Source of the DNA: Helichrysum umbraculigerum
Taxonomy: Eukaryota; Streptophyta; Magnoliopsida; Asterales; Asteraceae
Reading direction: 5' to 3'
Length of the DNA: 64,000 nucleotides
Assembly: GCA_949592205.1 (NCBI GenBank)
Contig: CATIUR010000005.1
Span: 128,359,277 to 128,423,276 of the forward strand
Position 1 is the first letter of the stretch. Each line of letters starts with the position of its first letter. The translations under genes were made by a program, and so were the position numbers. The notes under the pieces are model-generated. The model searched no databases and was not told the DNA's origin. It saw nothing but the letters and a program-made list of their open reading frames with translations. Shown here in pieces: positions 1 through 11,070 of this stretch.

Positions 1-2
1 CA

Positions 3-434
3 CCTCCAGTACAGGTCCCAGTCACCAGACAGACTATCCCATCAGTTGTTGGATCATTTAGAGCACACACGTCAAGAGGTAGCAGGGCATCCAGAGTATC
101 TGCACGGACTGTCACAATTCAGAGTCCCAAGACCCACAAACACACCGCTGCTTCAGCTACTGTACCTATACCTGTGCAGGTTTCTTCTCATAGGCAGACA
201 GACCTCTTCCAGGACAACACACACCAAGGGTCAGCCATGTTCCCGTTCGGTAGCTTCGAGATACCATCCGGACCACTTATCGATCAGCTAGTAGACCAAG
301 GAGCTTTTACCATTGGTATGTCAAACGAAGAAGCTAATCATGATGCATCAAACAAAGGCACCAACGATCAGTATGATGACTCCTCATCAGACGAGACTTC
401 TCCTGGACCCACCACATATACAGCAGCAGTATGA
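3..434 (+). CDS. C-terminal fragment of a retroelement ORF (partial, enters from left edge)
   Basis: The frame beginning at base 3 is open from the window edge to the TGA at 432-434, giving about 143 residues without a start. The peptide is rich in Thr, Ser, Pro, Gln and His, then turns acidic near its end with a DDSSSDE run. No catalytic motif is visible. Its position upstream of the 3' non-coding region and polypurine tract fits the low-complexity tail of a gypsy polyprotein or of an extra ORF between pol and the 3' LTR. The internal ATG codons are unlikely to be real starts because the frame is open further upstream. Function is unknown. Confidence 0.5.
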   Translation, partial: PPVQVPVTRQTIPSVVGSFRAHTSRGSRASRVSARTVTIQSPKTHKHTAASATVPIPVQVSSHRQTDLFQDNTHQGSAMFPFGSFEIPSGPLIDQLVDQGAFTIGMSNEEANHDASNKGTNDQYDDSSSDETSPGPTTYTAAV

Positions 435-2164
435 CCATGAGCAGAGCAATGGATTGCTCCTCTTTCTGACTTCTTTCTACTTTCTACCAAAACTCTTTAC
501 TATTATTGTCTGTATTGATGTACGATTGATGCTTCGACATCACATCTATCTATTTACTATTTTATTATGCTTTCACTTTACTTTTCTTATTAGCAGCTAT
601 TATTTAAATGATTGATTGGATTGTTTGTTGAACCAAACGACTATTTATCGGTGACCAAATCAAAGGAAGCAACGGACCCCACGGTGAAGAACACTGAGAG
701 ACGTAAGCTGCAAGTCGCGAACCAGCAAACTTCTAACACACAGCAAACGACGCGCACAGCAAAAGCGGTACACCGTTCCAAAAACCCTTATCCGTTAAAA
801 CTTTGATTATCTCACCCAATATTCCAACACTAAGTGTGGGATATCTCATACCACATGACACTTGTGAAACAATCCAAAGATAAGTAGAATCTCTAAGTGT
901 GGGATACTTCGTCAAGAGGTGTTCAACAAATAGATTCGAACATTAGGGACAATGTTCCTCTAAGTGTGGGATATTCGGTCTACAACCGCAAGTTTTACCT
1001 CTTGTCCGTAAGCCAAACAATATTTTCATCAAAAGGCTAAAAATGAAAAAAATTTCAAATTTTTCGGATTCAAAAACATCGTTTTCTGGAAATCCTATCT
1101 TTCAAAACTATGAACTATAGCTAGAAACGAGTTTTAACAAAGAAACGAAACTGTTTTAGATTAAGATACGAACGAAAAAGGCAACACATGGCTAGGCACA
1201 TACTGACCAAAGCATTCGATTCGTGAGGATTGAGCCCATAATTAGCATTCATATTTAATGCTTCACTTTTCGTTTCATGTGTGTGCCGATGTATGCATTT
1301 GAATTAGAACTTGCTCGTGTAATGCATTTCGAGATCACATCGATGAGTGCCACATGTGGCATAGGTACAACCTATCTTGATAGCTTCCAAGGAACCCAGA
1401 ACGCCTTTCCACCATCAAACATCCACCCACTCAACACCCACTCTTCACACTCACTAAAGATTTCCTATCATTTATCTCGAACCTCAAAAGTCTCACAAAC
1501 CGTCAGAGACACTTCCAAATTCCCAAAACCTTTGCGAAGAAGAGCCAATATAACCCAAGATCATTAGAAACCTTCCAGGCCGCAAAGTACATTATCAAGA
1601 TCGGCAAAAAGAAATCAAACCAATCACGCCAGTACAATCATAAAAAGGGCCAATAAAAAGGAAGAATCCAATGAAAGGCTATGTAGTCCTTCCAAAAACC
1701 TAAGGAATTTCAAAGGAAAGCTTCAAGAAAATACAAGGAAAAACCATCACACCCCTCACCGCTTACCTTCTTCAAACTAAAAATCCGATTCCTTCCAAGT
1801 TATCTCGACAGGTTACTATCATCCTCAGTGATGGAGATTTGATTCTCGATCAGGCCTATGACGAGAATGCTGCATGACTGGCTATCCGAGTGATTGACAC
1901 TAGTAAGCAAGAAACCCTAAACACTTTGAGTGATTTGAGTGACCCACTTGTGAGGATTGCCTAGTCATGATCATCATATAAGTTGCCCGAAGAAGGTATC
2001 GAAATTCTATAAACTCGTAGTTTCCAGTAAAAAATTCTTTCATAACCATAGTTTATATTTTCTGAAAATAGTGTTTTCTAACAACTAATGCGATTAGAAT
2101 CCTTCCAGAAGTTTTTATGAATGAGTTTGCTTGAGGACAAGCATAGTTCTAAGTGTGGGATACT
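435..2164 (+). other. non-coding 3' region of the gypsy element with repeated PPT-like motif
   Basis: No convincing coding region. The motif CTAAGTGTGGGATA recurs near 830, 892, 960 and finally 2149, just before the LTR. The last copy is the polypurine tract proper. The earlier copies look like duplicated PPT-like sequences. Short ORFs here have no recognisable domains. Confidence 0.6.
2125..2164 (+). promoter_or_regulatory. polypurine tract region (plus-strand primer site) before the 3' LTR
   Basis: GCTTGAGGACAAGC is followed by TAAGTGTGGGATACT and then directly by TGATATCGCG, the LTR start. This is the conserved pre-LTR block of plant Athila/Tat-like gypsy elements and primes plus-strand cDNA synthesis. 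Confidence 0.7.
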
Positions 2165-2738
2165 TGATATCGCGTAAAAAGTCACGTTTTTACTACCGAT
2201 ATCTCTCTCATTCTGGAACGATTCTTGGCATATTGATTCAAAAACATTACAAATCAGTAACATTATGCCAAGATTGTTAAAACAAGGTTGCACGAGAAAA
2301 ATCAAGCAAAACGGATGTAAAACAAAGATTCCACACACGTTTGGAGATTCAAGGCATCAAAACGAGATTTCAAGACTTAAGTGCCCTCCACCAACATCCA
2401 TTATTTTCAAGATGTTCGTTTTCAAAATACGAATCCAACAGAAGAAGAATCAACCAAAACGGGTAAAGAATGAAGATTTCGCTCCCACCGGAAGATCCAA
2501 ATGATCCGTACGCAATATCTGGAGCTATGGACCTCATTTTCAGGCATATCATATGTCAAAATCTTCGTTTTTGAATTACGAATCCAACAAAAAAAGAATC
2601 GACTCAAACGGACGTATAACGAAGAAAACACGCACGAATCAAGAAACGAAGCAACAAATCGCGCAACGGGGCGGGGTAGGGCCCACCGCCGCCGGCCTCC
2701 TCACCCCCGTCCCGGTTTCCGTTTTTGGCAAGTTTTGG

Positions 2739-2802
2739 TACCTGGTGCGGTCACTTTTCGCGTTGTACAGTACCCGGTGCGGTCACTTTTTGCGTTGTAC
2801 AC
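2739..2802 (+). repeat. 32-bp tandem duplication in the U3 of the LTR
   Basis: Two adjacent 32-bp units, each starting TACCYGGTGCGGTCAC and ending GCGTTGTACA(G/C), differ at only a few positions. They lie about 70-130 bp upstream of the TATA-like box at 2872, the expected place for enhancer repeats in an LTR. Confidence 0.7.
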
Positions 2803-2871
2803 TCCACTTTTGGCTAGTCTTTCTAACATGCACCTCAAGTCTTCATGATGCTAAAATGAGCCAAAACTCAC

Positions 2872-2880
2872 CTATAAATA
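2872..2880 (+). promoter_or_regulatory. TATA-box candidate of the gypsy LTR
   Basis: CTATAAATA sits downstream of the duplicated 32-bp block and upstream of a pyrimidine-rich region, as in an LTR U3/R junction. Inferred from sequence only. Confidence 0.45.
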
Positions 2881-4648
2881 GGTTGCTTAGGTTCATTTGT
2901 AACACACACCTCATATGCACACATTCTAGCATATTTCACTCTTTCTTTCTCACTAGATAATCTTTCGTAGTCTTTTAGTCTTTCTCATTCTAGGAATATT
3001 GTAATTAGTCCACGGACTAACGTAGAAGCTAGGGCGAACGCTAGAGATTCGGAGATCAATCTTTGTACGTGTGAAAGAGTTTGTCAATTATAATAATACG
3101 CTGCTACGCATTTAATTCCGGGTGATTTCTAAACTTTTATTATACTTGTCTAATTTCATATTTTGAATATGTATTATTGCCAGGTATGTGATTTATTTGT
3201 TACCATGAATTGCGAGTAGTTTATTATTGTGATTGCTGATGATGTAGATAATTATAAGTAAGGATGTCATTACACAATCAATGCACGATAATCGTAAAAT
3301 GATATAACGGCCCCTATTCAACTGTTTATTCGGTATAGTGCTGGAAATGCTTTATGCAAAGTACAAACGTACGGAAGCCGATAAACGACCGAAGGTAGTT
3401 ATATCAATGGAATCAGCTCTGGTTCAAAAGTTGGAACTCCGAAAGGATAATACAACTACACAACTAACTGGTGTATCCTACGAGAATCAATGCATTATAA
3501 AATAATGTTCGTGAAACACGTTCAGATAAAATAGGAGAGAATAATCTTTGTACCGTTAAGACTTTATGGATTTAAGTTTAATTTATGGAGCACCCTTTCC
3601 AGTTATCCACGTGACTGCAACCTAGTAATTAGGACCTGATCAACCTTAATTATGGTAAGTAGTTATCTGTGCCCATGACATGCAATAAGTAAGACACAAT
3701 GAAATCACTCGCTGTATATATTAGGTTTACTTTCCTGCACTGCTTTAAATTTAATTAGTTAGAGTGTCATTTTCACTGTCAATTACTCTTGACCGCGTGT
3801 TGGATATAAGAAGCAGTGGAAATCCCATGTAAAGTACACTGTCTATTATTGAAAGGCATGGTCCTCATATGAAACACGTTTTATCAAACTGCGGATAATC
3901 TGGAGATGTATAACTGTTTGAAAAGGAGAACTAAAGCCATAAGTCGAAGTAATTAAAGCTTAATCGAGTAAAACAAGACTTAGGAATAAGAGTAAAGCCT
4001 TAGTGACCTAGAATCCTTAAAACACTAAGTCTTACACAATCGACGGTCCAAACATACAAAGCTATTAATCTTCGTGCTAATAGAGTAGTAAATTACCTTA
4101 GGAGTTAAGAACGATCGGACCTATGAGACGATACGCTACTGATTCATGCACCTCGGTATAAAACCAGAATAGGTTGTTCATCTTTCAACTAGATGAGTAT
4201 TGGAAGTTTGCGTATTGCTCCGATCAGAATCACGATAACCTAGTTCCAAGTGACACGCCAATGGGAAACTGAGTTGGTAGGGTTCTAGAGTTTACGCCTA
4301 GTAGTTTATTTACCACATTACGTATCAACCCTATTTGTTCTGTCATCCTGAAATGTTAATTATCGAAATCTCAGCAATCACATCTTTATCTTTATCCGTT
4401 TTCCTGCATTTTAATTTCCTGCAATTTACTTTTCTGCATTTTAATTATCTGTCTTTAAATCCCAAAACCTACCTACTTTGTGCCATCCTAAATACTTCCC
4501 TACTGAAAGTGTCAACTTTAATCGCCCACACGTTTGGATTCATAGAACGATCTTAGGCCATACTTACCGCTTACTAACTAGAGTAGGTAGTACGTATAAT
4601 TTAAGCCCCGCAAAATATAAATTTAAAACCCCTGTTGCGCTCGCATCA

Positions 4649-5142
4649 TCATTTAAAAAAAAAAAAAAAAACAACGACACGGTGTGAGCACAACACTAAA
4701 ATAGCATACAAAAACATATACAAGTCAACACTTATTATGTTACATCATCGCCACATTAGTTTTTTTTAAAGTGGCTAAAACTGACTAACAACTTACTAAC
4801 CTCTGCCATCAATGACACCATCACTTTAATTTTTGGGTCTCACATTCACCAATTTACCTTTATTTCTATACACTAACAAAAACACAAAAAACCAAAAACA
4901 ATTAGATATAAGTCGGCCCACACAAACAAACAGACGGAAGATCGGATATCCGAAGGGTTGAACCGACGAAAAAAACCGATCAACAGTGTCATTCACATCG
5001 GCTCCGTCGGTTGGAACTGACGGTCAACCGACCAAACAGATGGGAGTGCTCTAAGCTCCTATGCAATGACCGAAGCAAGTCAAAATTTAACTTCGTAAGT
5101 TTAAGCAAAAGACTAATCCTCATTATGAGAAGTTTTTGTTGG
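4649..5142. other. intergenic sequence, poly-A run
   Basis: Immediately after the LTR there is a run of about 16 A residues (~4655-4671), then AT-rich sequence with no supported gene. Short ORFs here have no recognisable features. Confidence 0.5.
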
Positions 5143-5151
5143 TAAAAAGAA

Positions 5152-5474
5152 GGGATAAGTCCCTCGAAATGCAACGAACTTTGCCTAAAAGTCTATTGTA
5201 TGCGACCAACTTTTGACGAGGCATAAGAATGCAACCTACTTGAAAAAGTGGGGTTTTTGATGTAACTTGCTGATGTGTCGTTCGTTGAAGGTGACACGTG
5301 GCGTACGGATGTGCCACGTGGCTTACGGAGAGTTTGACAACTCATCGCCACATCAGCAAGTTACATCAAAAACCCCACTTTTTCAAGTAGGTTGCATTCT
5401 TATGCCTCGTCGAAAGTTGGTCGCATACAATAGACTTTTGGGCAAAGTTCGTTGCATTTCGAGGGACTAAGCCC
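5152..5474. mobile_element. Mutator-like MITE with 126-bp terminal inverted repeats and 9-bp TSD
   Basis: A 323-bp element whose two ends (5152-5277 and 5349-5474) are near-perfect inverted repeats of about 126 bp, starting GGGATAAGTCCCTCG on the left and GGGCTTAGTCCCTCG on the right (reverse complement). It is flanked by an exact 9-bp direct repeat TAAAAAGAA at 5143-5151 and 5475-5483. Long TIRs with a 9-bp TSD are diagnostic of Mutator-like (MULE) elements. There is no coding capacity, so it is non-autonomous. The ~70-bp centre holds ACACGTGGC/GCCACGTGG-like G-box motifs. Confidence 0.9.
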
Positions 5475-5653
5475 TAAAAAGAATATACAGTCTAGTATAG
5501 ACAAACTTCTTTGTATAGGTTGTTTTAGTGCCTCACGGATATAGGTGGGGTATACTAGAGTTGCTTTGAAGAATATATATCATTTGCTATTCGTGAGGAT
5601 GAGTTCTTGTAAAAATGTTTAAAATATGACCGTTCTTTGTTGTTTTCCATTTT

Positions 5654-5948
5654 AGGGTTTATTGTTTAGTTATGTATTATACTTTACATATTTTACTATT
5701 GTATGAGTCGAACTTTGAAAATTTATGTTGCATGTATTGAACTTGTATATATCATCTATCGCATGTAAACTTTCTTTTTTGGGTAAGGCCAAAATAAGAA
5801 ATTTTCCTATTTTGGCGTTACCCAAAAAGGAAATTTTACATGCAATAGATGATATTTACAAGTTCAATATATACAATAGAACAAATGAAAGTATGTCTCA
5901 TACAATGTAAAAAGTGTAAAGTTTAATACATAACGAAACAATAAACCC
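5654..5948. repeat. long imperfect hairpin (inverted repeat) element
   Basis: Left arm about 5654-5797 and right arm about 5804-5948 are reverse complements over ~145 bp with scattered mismatches, for example GGGTTTATTGTTT on the left and AAACAATAAACCC on the right. The loop near 5795-5806 is very short. No coding capacity. It could be a foldback MITE or a source of small RNAs. I see no clear TSD. Confidence 0.7.
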
Positions 5949-6025
5949 TTCTTTTTAAAGGCAAATACTCACACACTCATATCACGAATATATACATTCA
6001 TCTACAAATATTTATATATATTTCA

Positions 6026-6105
6026 TTTTAAGACTTGAACCTACAACCTCAAAGTTGATGGGTTACCTCGATACCGCTAGCCCAGTGCCCATTTGATACC
6101 TTTTT
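6026..6105 (-). mobile_element. tRNA-derived SINE head, remnant
   Basis: On the minus strand the stretch reads as GGGCTAGCGGTATCG (pol III A-box-like), a spacer, then AGGTTCAAGTC (B-box-like), with internal A/B box spacing like tRNA-derived SINEs. It is too degenerate to be a tRNA gene. Relatives occur at 10618, 13131 and 26545. Confidence 0.5.
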
Positions 6106-8498
6106 ATGTTGTTATAATTAATGGTAACTTGTACGGTAAGAATTATTATGTTTACCTAGCTTATTGTCTAAAAAAAGAGTTTTGACAATTCATAAGTTTT
6201 ATTGTCCGAGCTAGGAGTAAAAAAATTATAAGAATTAAACGTTAGATATGCCTAAAATGATTAATGCCTTTAAATAAATCATAATCCATGCGATGCTTGA
6301 CAAATGAATAACATTTCTCGATATAATCTTTACGTTTGATTGTTTCGCGCGTTGTGTTTCTAATTTATACTCGGATGCATCATTACAAAATTTGTATAAA
6401 TCGTTAAAGCGTACACAACACATATATAAAATATATAACTAAAATCAGCATACTCATGATAGAATGGCGACTAATAAAATACTATTTAAATCTAGACTAT
6501 GTCAAATTATATCTTCCCTCTTTAATCCCAAGCAATAATATGTTACACCTACTGTAGCTTAGACGTCCGTATTAAATTCTTTTGCATGCATATTTTGAAG
6601 TATTGAACTTTAATTAAGAACCGCTAGACGCTAGTTAATTGATATTCATGAACACTGTATATGTTATTTGAAAATTTGAACACAAAGATGCTCTGCGTAT
6701 GGCGATCGAGTTGATTCTAGTGGAGGATATTGATAAGCGGGCCGTTTTAGGGTAGTCGGCCGCTTAATTAGGGCCTTAGGGCCTCTGAATTGAATTATTG
6801 AGACTTTAAAGTACGTATGTATGTTTGTGTTTGTGTGTATATATATACATATAATTTGATTGATGATTGCAAGTGGAAAAAATAATACAATCCATTTGTT
6901 TCAAAGCAAATTGAGTCGCAACAAAAGAAAAATAAAAATAAATTATCTTTTAACTATATGTAAAGACCTACTTTTGACAATTAATTAGGTTTTGTCCAGC
7001 ACCTCCAAAATTCATAAACAGCCGCTATTGATAAGTACAATGTGTATTAGTGCACAGAAATACCGATCTTTATATTAATTTTTAAATTCGGTATTTTATA
7101 AATAGTTATTATACTATAGGTTCAATGTTGGAAAAAACTGTAATATTTATAGCTAAAATGAAAGAATTGAAAATATTTGATCATGACGAAAGTCTTCATT
7201 TTCATTGTATTAATTTTGAAGGCACACTAAGTAAATTGTAGGCAATCTTATACCGATGCAAACTATATATGGAGTTAAAGTTGTTTAACATTTTCTTACC
7301 TTATATCCATAAGGGGCTACTGATTTTCTACGTCAATTGAAATGACATGAATGTTGGCCTAACATGATTATTGCATATAGGCATATAGCGTATTAATGAC
7401 TATTTATGTAACAGTAACAGTGACCGATTTTTATTTTATTTTAATTATTTTCAAAACATAATCTCTTTAAATCGTCACGAACAGAGGCTAAAGCGGACCG
7501 ACAATTATAGGAATTGATATCAATCTACTAGAGATTTATTGAATGTAGATGATTGCTCAATAATTTTGATTGAGGCTTGACGTATGTATCTATGATGATT
7601 CTATAATGACAACAACTTGATATTAACTTGAAATTATTCTATGCATAGCGAGCTTTGGGATTCGGGAAGATAATATAATCAACTCTCAAGATTATTTTGA
7701 GAGTTGGGGTAGAGATATTTTGAGATCCGGTTGTATCTTTACCCAACTCAAAGATTGTCCCAGCTTTCAATTCATCAATTAGAAGTTTTTTTCTTGAGCT
7801 GGCTTATGACTTAAAGCATTCAATAAATCGAAGTTGAAGTTAAAGATAGAGAATGAAGATGAACGATATTAAAAAACGAAGAAGAAGAACGAATTAGCGG
7901 AAGCTTTTTTTAATTGCAAATCATAAAAACGAAAGGTACAAAATTCTAACCGTAAGTATGCCTATTTGATAAGCTAAAACAAACACTTCCTAATCCTAAT
8001 CATACTCCAATAACTAATACTTGCATAATACTTCTAATATAGATAACCTACTACCCTTAGGAGTTCTAATCATATTTCTAACAGAAGATTCATCAGAGGG
8101 ATTGAAGTTATACATGCAGCCAGCTCGAAAAATGAAAATCATCATATTTGTTGAAGATTCATTTATGATAATTCAGCAACACTTTGAACCATTGATCCTT
8201 ATCCAAATGGAATCTTCAACGTTGTACTATTGTACGTACATGTTAAAGATGTCCGTTTATGATCAAAGTGTTGCCACTATCAATGTCAGCCAATTGCACA
8301 GCATAACCGGCTGACAGAATATCACAAAATAAATGATTTCGTATTGTTAACTTTAAATAATGAATCATTTGTATCCATATGAAAAGGTTGAAGGTTGAAA
8401 ATATAAAATTATAGAACATTTCTGACTTGTTGATTGACCAACATCACAAATAATTTATGTTGTTAATACCATAAATGATATGCCCTTAAAGTATTATA
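6106..8498. other. no gene seen; AT-rich intergenic DNA
   Basis: No coding region, RNA gene or well-bounded element is supported. Short local hairpins occur, for example around 7678-7706 (CAACTCTCAAG...TTGAGAGTTG). The 97-codon ORF at 8021-8314 lacks recognisable features. Confidence 0.4.
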
Positions 8499-8687
8499 TA
8501 CTTCATCCGTCCTAAATTAAATGTCAAGTATCAGTTTCTACATAGCTTAAGAAAAGTGAAGACCATCACACTGTCTACCAATAAAATTTATCTTGACATT
8601 TGAAAAACATTTTAATTAATTAAAAGTTTAGACACTTCTGTGGAATAAATCAAAATGAAAATTGAACATTTAATTTATAAGGAAGTA
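8499..8687. mobile_element. degenerate Stowaway-like MITE
   Basis: The left end TACTTCATCCGTCCTAAATT resembles the Stowaway TIR consensus (CTCCCTCCGTCC). The right end TTATAAGGAAGTA is a decayed inverse of it, with AAATTAAATGT shared by both arms. TA dinucleotides border both ends. Assignment rests on the left TIR and approximate symmetry. Confidence 0.4.
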
Positions 8688-8714
8688 AGTGTTAAGTAAT
8701 GAGAATACTCTAAA

Positions 8715-8880
8715 TATTGGGTGCAAACTCAATCCCACATCGAAAAGTGAATAATAATTTTGTATGCATATAAGCTCTTGCCTCATGGGCTACTCCCTCT
8801 ATCACCAATTGGTTTTAGAGTGAAACCCCAGTGGGCTTATATGTTGGACATATTGTTAGGCTAAAGTATCGGTCCTAACA
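8715..8880 (+). repeat. 5' LTR of the TRIM
   Basis: 166 bp, starts TATTGGGTGCAAAC (first bases mutated from TGTTGGG) and ends GGTCCTAACA, directly followed by the primer binding site. Contains the CCCACATCGRAAAGT block shared with the other copies at 9126 and 9282. Confidence 0.8.
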
Positions 8881-8882
8881 AG

Positions 8883-8893
8883 TGGTATTAGAG
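8883..8893 (+). promoter_or_regulatory. primer binding site of the TRIM (tRNA-Met type)
   Basis: TGGTATTAGAG begins two bases after the LTR end and matches the initiator-Met tRNA 3' complement TGGTATCAGAG except for one C-to-T change. Confidence 0.8.
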
Positions 8894-9125
8894 GTACGGT
8901 TGTATCCCGGATGTGGATGACGCAGCGTTATGCGCGGCACGCAGTGGCGCATAGCCCCTCGGTTGACCTCTGCGAACGATGAGTCGATCCTGGAGACTTG
9001 TACCGAAAGTCTCCCTGATATGAACCAGTCAGGTCGAGTACCGAATTTGCGACGGTACTGAATACGATTGGATCGGGACTATCGTTGGAGGGGAAGCTCA
9101 ATGGACTTGGGTTTGAGGGGAGGAT

Positions 9126-9186
9126 TGTTGGGTGCAAACCCAATCCCACATCGGAAAGTGAAAGATAAATATGTCTGCATATAAGT
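9126..9186 (+). repeat. truncated internal LTR copy in the TRIM
   Basis: TGTTGGGTGCAAACCC begins immediately after the purine tract at 9115-9125. The copy follows the LTR for about 60 bp, then breaks into a repeat of the element's own inner region (the segment at about 9036-9125 recurs at about 9187-9281). Confidence 0.75.
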
Positions 9187-9281
9187 TGGTCGAGTGTCGA
9201 GTTTGCGGCGGTACTAAATAAGGTTGGATCAGGACTATCGTTACAGAGGAGGCCCAATGGACTTGGGTTTGAGGGGAGGAT

Positions 9282-9443
9282 TGTTGGATGCAAACCCAAT
9301 CCCACATCGGAAAGTAAAAGATAATTATGTCTACATATAAGCTCATGGGCTACTCCCTCTATCACCAATTGATTTTAGAGTGGAACCTCAGTGGGCTAAT
9401 AATATGTTAGACATGTTGTTGGGCTAAAGTATCGGTCCTAACA
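9282..9443 (+). repeat. 3' LTR of the TRIM
   Basis: 162 bp, TGTTGGATGCAAACC...GGTCCTAACA, preceded by the purine tract GAGGGGAGGAT. Aligns over its length with 8715-8880. Confidence 0.8.
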
Positions 9444-9577
9444 CTAATTGTCTTATGAAATTGAAATTGTTAAAAAGATGAAGAATTAAAAAAGACGAAT
9501 TAGAATATGCTCTCAATGTCTCTTCGTTTTGTAAAGACCAAAAGTAGCAATTTAGTTTCGCGTGGTTTAAAATGGGC

Positions 9578-10201
9578 AGGGGTGGTGTTCAATATTTGGT
9601 TTGAAACCGTTTGATCAGAATATCGAACCGAATTTAAATTCGATTTTCGGTTCGGTTTTCAGTTTTGACTATTTCGAATTAGGTTAAACCGAAAACTTAA
9701 TTCAAATTCGGTTTTCGATTTTGATTTTTTCGAATTCGGTTAAACCGAAAACCGAATTCGATTTATTTAATAAATATAATTTATATATTAATATATGTGT
9801 GTGTGTTTGTTTTCGAATTTGGTTAAAGACTTGATTAGTTTAACATTTGAAATTTTAAATTTTTTCGTTACCATGTGTTTGTGAAAATAAATGTTTTGTT
9901 TGGATATTGAAATTCACGTACATTGACAGTTTTACGCTTTCTAAACTCGAATTAGGATAACAAGTAACACTCATTAATAGTTTGATTTATATAATTTATA
10001 TCGTATAATCATGCATATTTCGTAGCTTTGTACGTTGATGGTGTATTTGAAAAATAATATTTTTTCGGTTTTAACCGAAACCAAACCGAATTTGAATTAT
10101 TCGATTTTCGGTTCAATTTTCGATTTTGCTCCCAAAAATTTCAAAAGCGAATACACCGATTAAACCGAGGAAAATGAAAATCGAACCGATCAACACCTCT
10201 A
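9578..10201. mobile_element. hAT-like non-autonomous element with 8-bp TSD
   Basis: 624-bp element with short TIRs (CAGGGGTGGTGTTCA at the left; TAGAGGTGTTGATC as reverse complement of the right) and subterminal arrays of CGGTTCGGTTT / AACCGAAAACCGAA motifs in opposite orientations. An exact 8-bp direct repeat AAAATGGG borders it (9570-9577 and 10202-10209). TAGGGGTG-type ends with 8-bp TSDs are typical of hAT elements. No transposase ORF. Confidence 0.85.
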
Positions 10202-10209
10202 AAAATGGG

Positions 10210-10617
10210 GTTCTCAGTCAACTAATATTTGGGCCTGGGTTAGTAATTACTTAATTCGATTGGGCCAGCTAAAGAAATTACAGTGCCTGACTGCCTTCAC
10301 AGTTTATATAGCTTTACGCCTTTACTGGGGACTCAGATTGTTAGAATTGGGCTCCTATGAATCCAATATTATTGTGCCAGTTTGGGGTCTAAACATTATT
10401 ATACATACAGTGTGAAAATTTTAGACTCTTGAAATCTTAATTACTCAAGTTAAAACATTATTAGAACCTGTATTAAAATAGAACCCTGTTCCAAAAGGTT
10501 GGAATTCCGGTAACCCCAACCGAAAATAGAACCCTGTTAATTTCCTTCTCATAAAATCGGGTACTACTCACTTGTGTACGCACCCGGAGAAGATAAATAG
10601 AACACAGTTCACCAAAG
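10210..10617. other. intergenic, no feature seen
   Basis: AT-rich sequence with no supported coding or mobile feature. Confidence 0.4.
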
Positions 10618-10757
10618 GGCCTATGGCCTAGCGATATGTGATAAACCTTTCAACCTAGTGGTTGAAGGTTCAAGCCTCATGGGAGGCAATTTGTATATAT
10701 TCGGGGTGGTTGTATATATAATTCGAGGGATATGTAGTGTAGGGTTGTCTTTCTAAA
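10618..10757 (+). mobile_element. tRNA-derived SINE remnant
   Basis: TGGCCTAGCGATATGTG resembles a pol III A box and AGGTTCAAGCC a B box, about 35 bp apart, followed by a non-tRNA body (about 10680-10757) and a short A-rich end. Same head type as the copies at 6026 and 26545. Confidence 0.55.
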
Positions 10758-11070
10758 AAAAATAATGGTATTCTAATTTACTCCCTACAGCAGTTTACGG
10801 TACGTAAGATACAACCACAAAACATGAACGACATCGTATCCATATAGTCCCAATAAAACATGTTATGATCTTTCCAGTTTTCCCATTATACCACTAAGTA
10901 GGCATTTTCATAACAATGTTTGCCTACAAAATATCCTAATACGACACCGATAATTACAAGATCTAACCAACTACCCCTCATCTTCATCAAAATAAACACA
11001 ATGTCAACATGGATTACATCATGAAACCGAGCATAATACACAATCTTATTTCTATATTGCAAACAACAAT

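Larger units (their letters stand above)
1..4648 (+). mobile_element. 3' part of a Ty3/gypsy (Athila/Tat-like) LTR retrotransposon
   Basis: Plus-strand element entering from the left edge. In order it shows the end of an ORF (stop at 434), about 1.7 kb of non-coding 3' sequence, the typical gypsy pre-LTR sequence TTGAGGACAAGC followed by a purine-rich AAGTGTGGGA tract, and a long LTR starting TGATATCG and apparently ending GCATCA. The TTGAGGACAAGC...AAGTGTGGG signature next to an LTR beginning TGAT is characteristic of plant Athila/Tat-type gypsy elements. The 5' LTR, gag and pol lie outside the window, so completeness and TSD cannot be tested. The lineage is inferred from the 3' architecture only. 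Confidence 0.75.
2165..4648 (+). repeat. 3' LTR of the left gypsy element
   Basis: The LTR begins TGATATCGCG right after the polypurine tract. I place its end at ...CTCGCATCA (4648), giving TGAT...ATCA terminal inverted bases and a length of about 2.48 kb, in the long-LTR range of this lineage. A TATA-like CTATAAATA lies at 2872-2880, followed by a pyrimidine-rich stretch that could be the transcript start. The LTR end is less certain than the start because the 5' LTR is not in the window and no TSD can be checked. Confidence 0.6.
8715..9443 (+). mobile_element. TRIM-type LTR retroelement with duplicated 3' part
   Basis: A 729-bp non-coding retroelement. It has LTR-like ends (8715-8880 and 9282-9443) of about 165 bp that begin TRTTGGRTGCAAAC and end GGTCCTAACA, a tRNA-Met-type primer binding site right after the first LTR, and a purine tract GAGGGGAGGAT right before the last LTR. 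A truncated third LTR copy starts at 9126, also preceded by the same purine tract, and is followed by a second copy of the inner region, so the 3' portion was tandemly duplicated. Flanking 5-mers CTAAA and CTAAT could be a decayed TSD. No protein is encoded, as expected for terminal-repeat retrotransposons in miniature. Confidence 0.85.

Noticed and set aside
2501..2960. ORFs of 115 and 135 codons in the left LTR
   Set aside because: They overlap the U3 tandem repeat and TATA region of the LTR and have no domains.
10650..10690. tRNA gene
   Set aside because: A and B boxes only; no cloverleaf or acceptor stem. It fits a SINE head. The same applies at 6026, 13131, 26545, 29323, 36705 and 46285.
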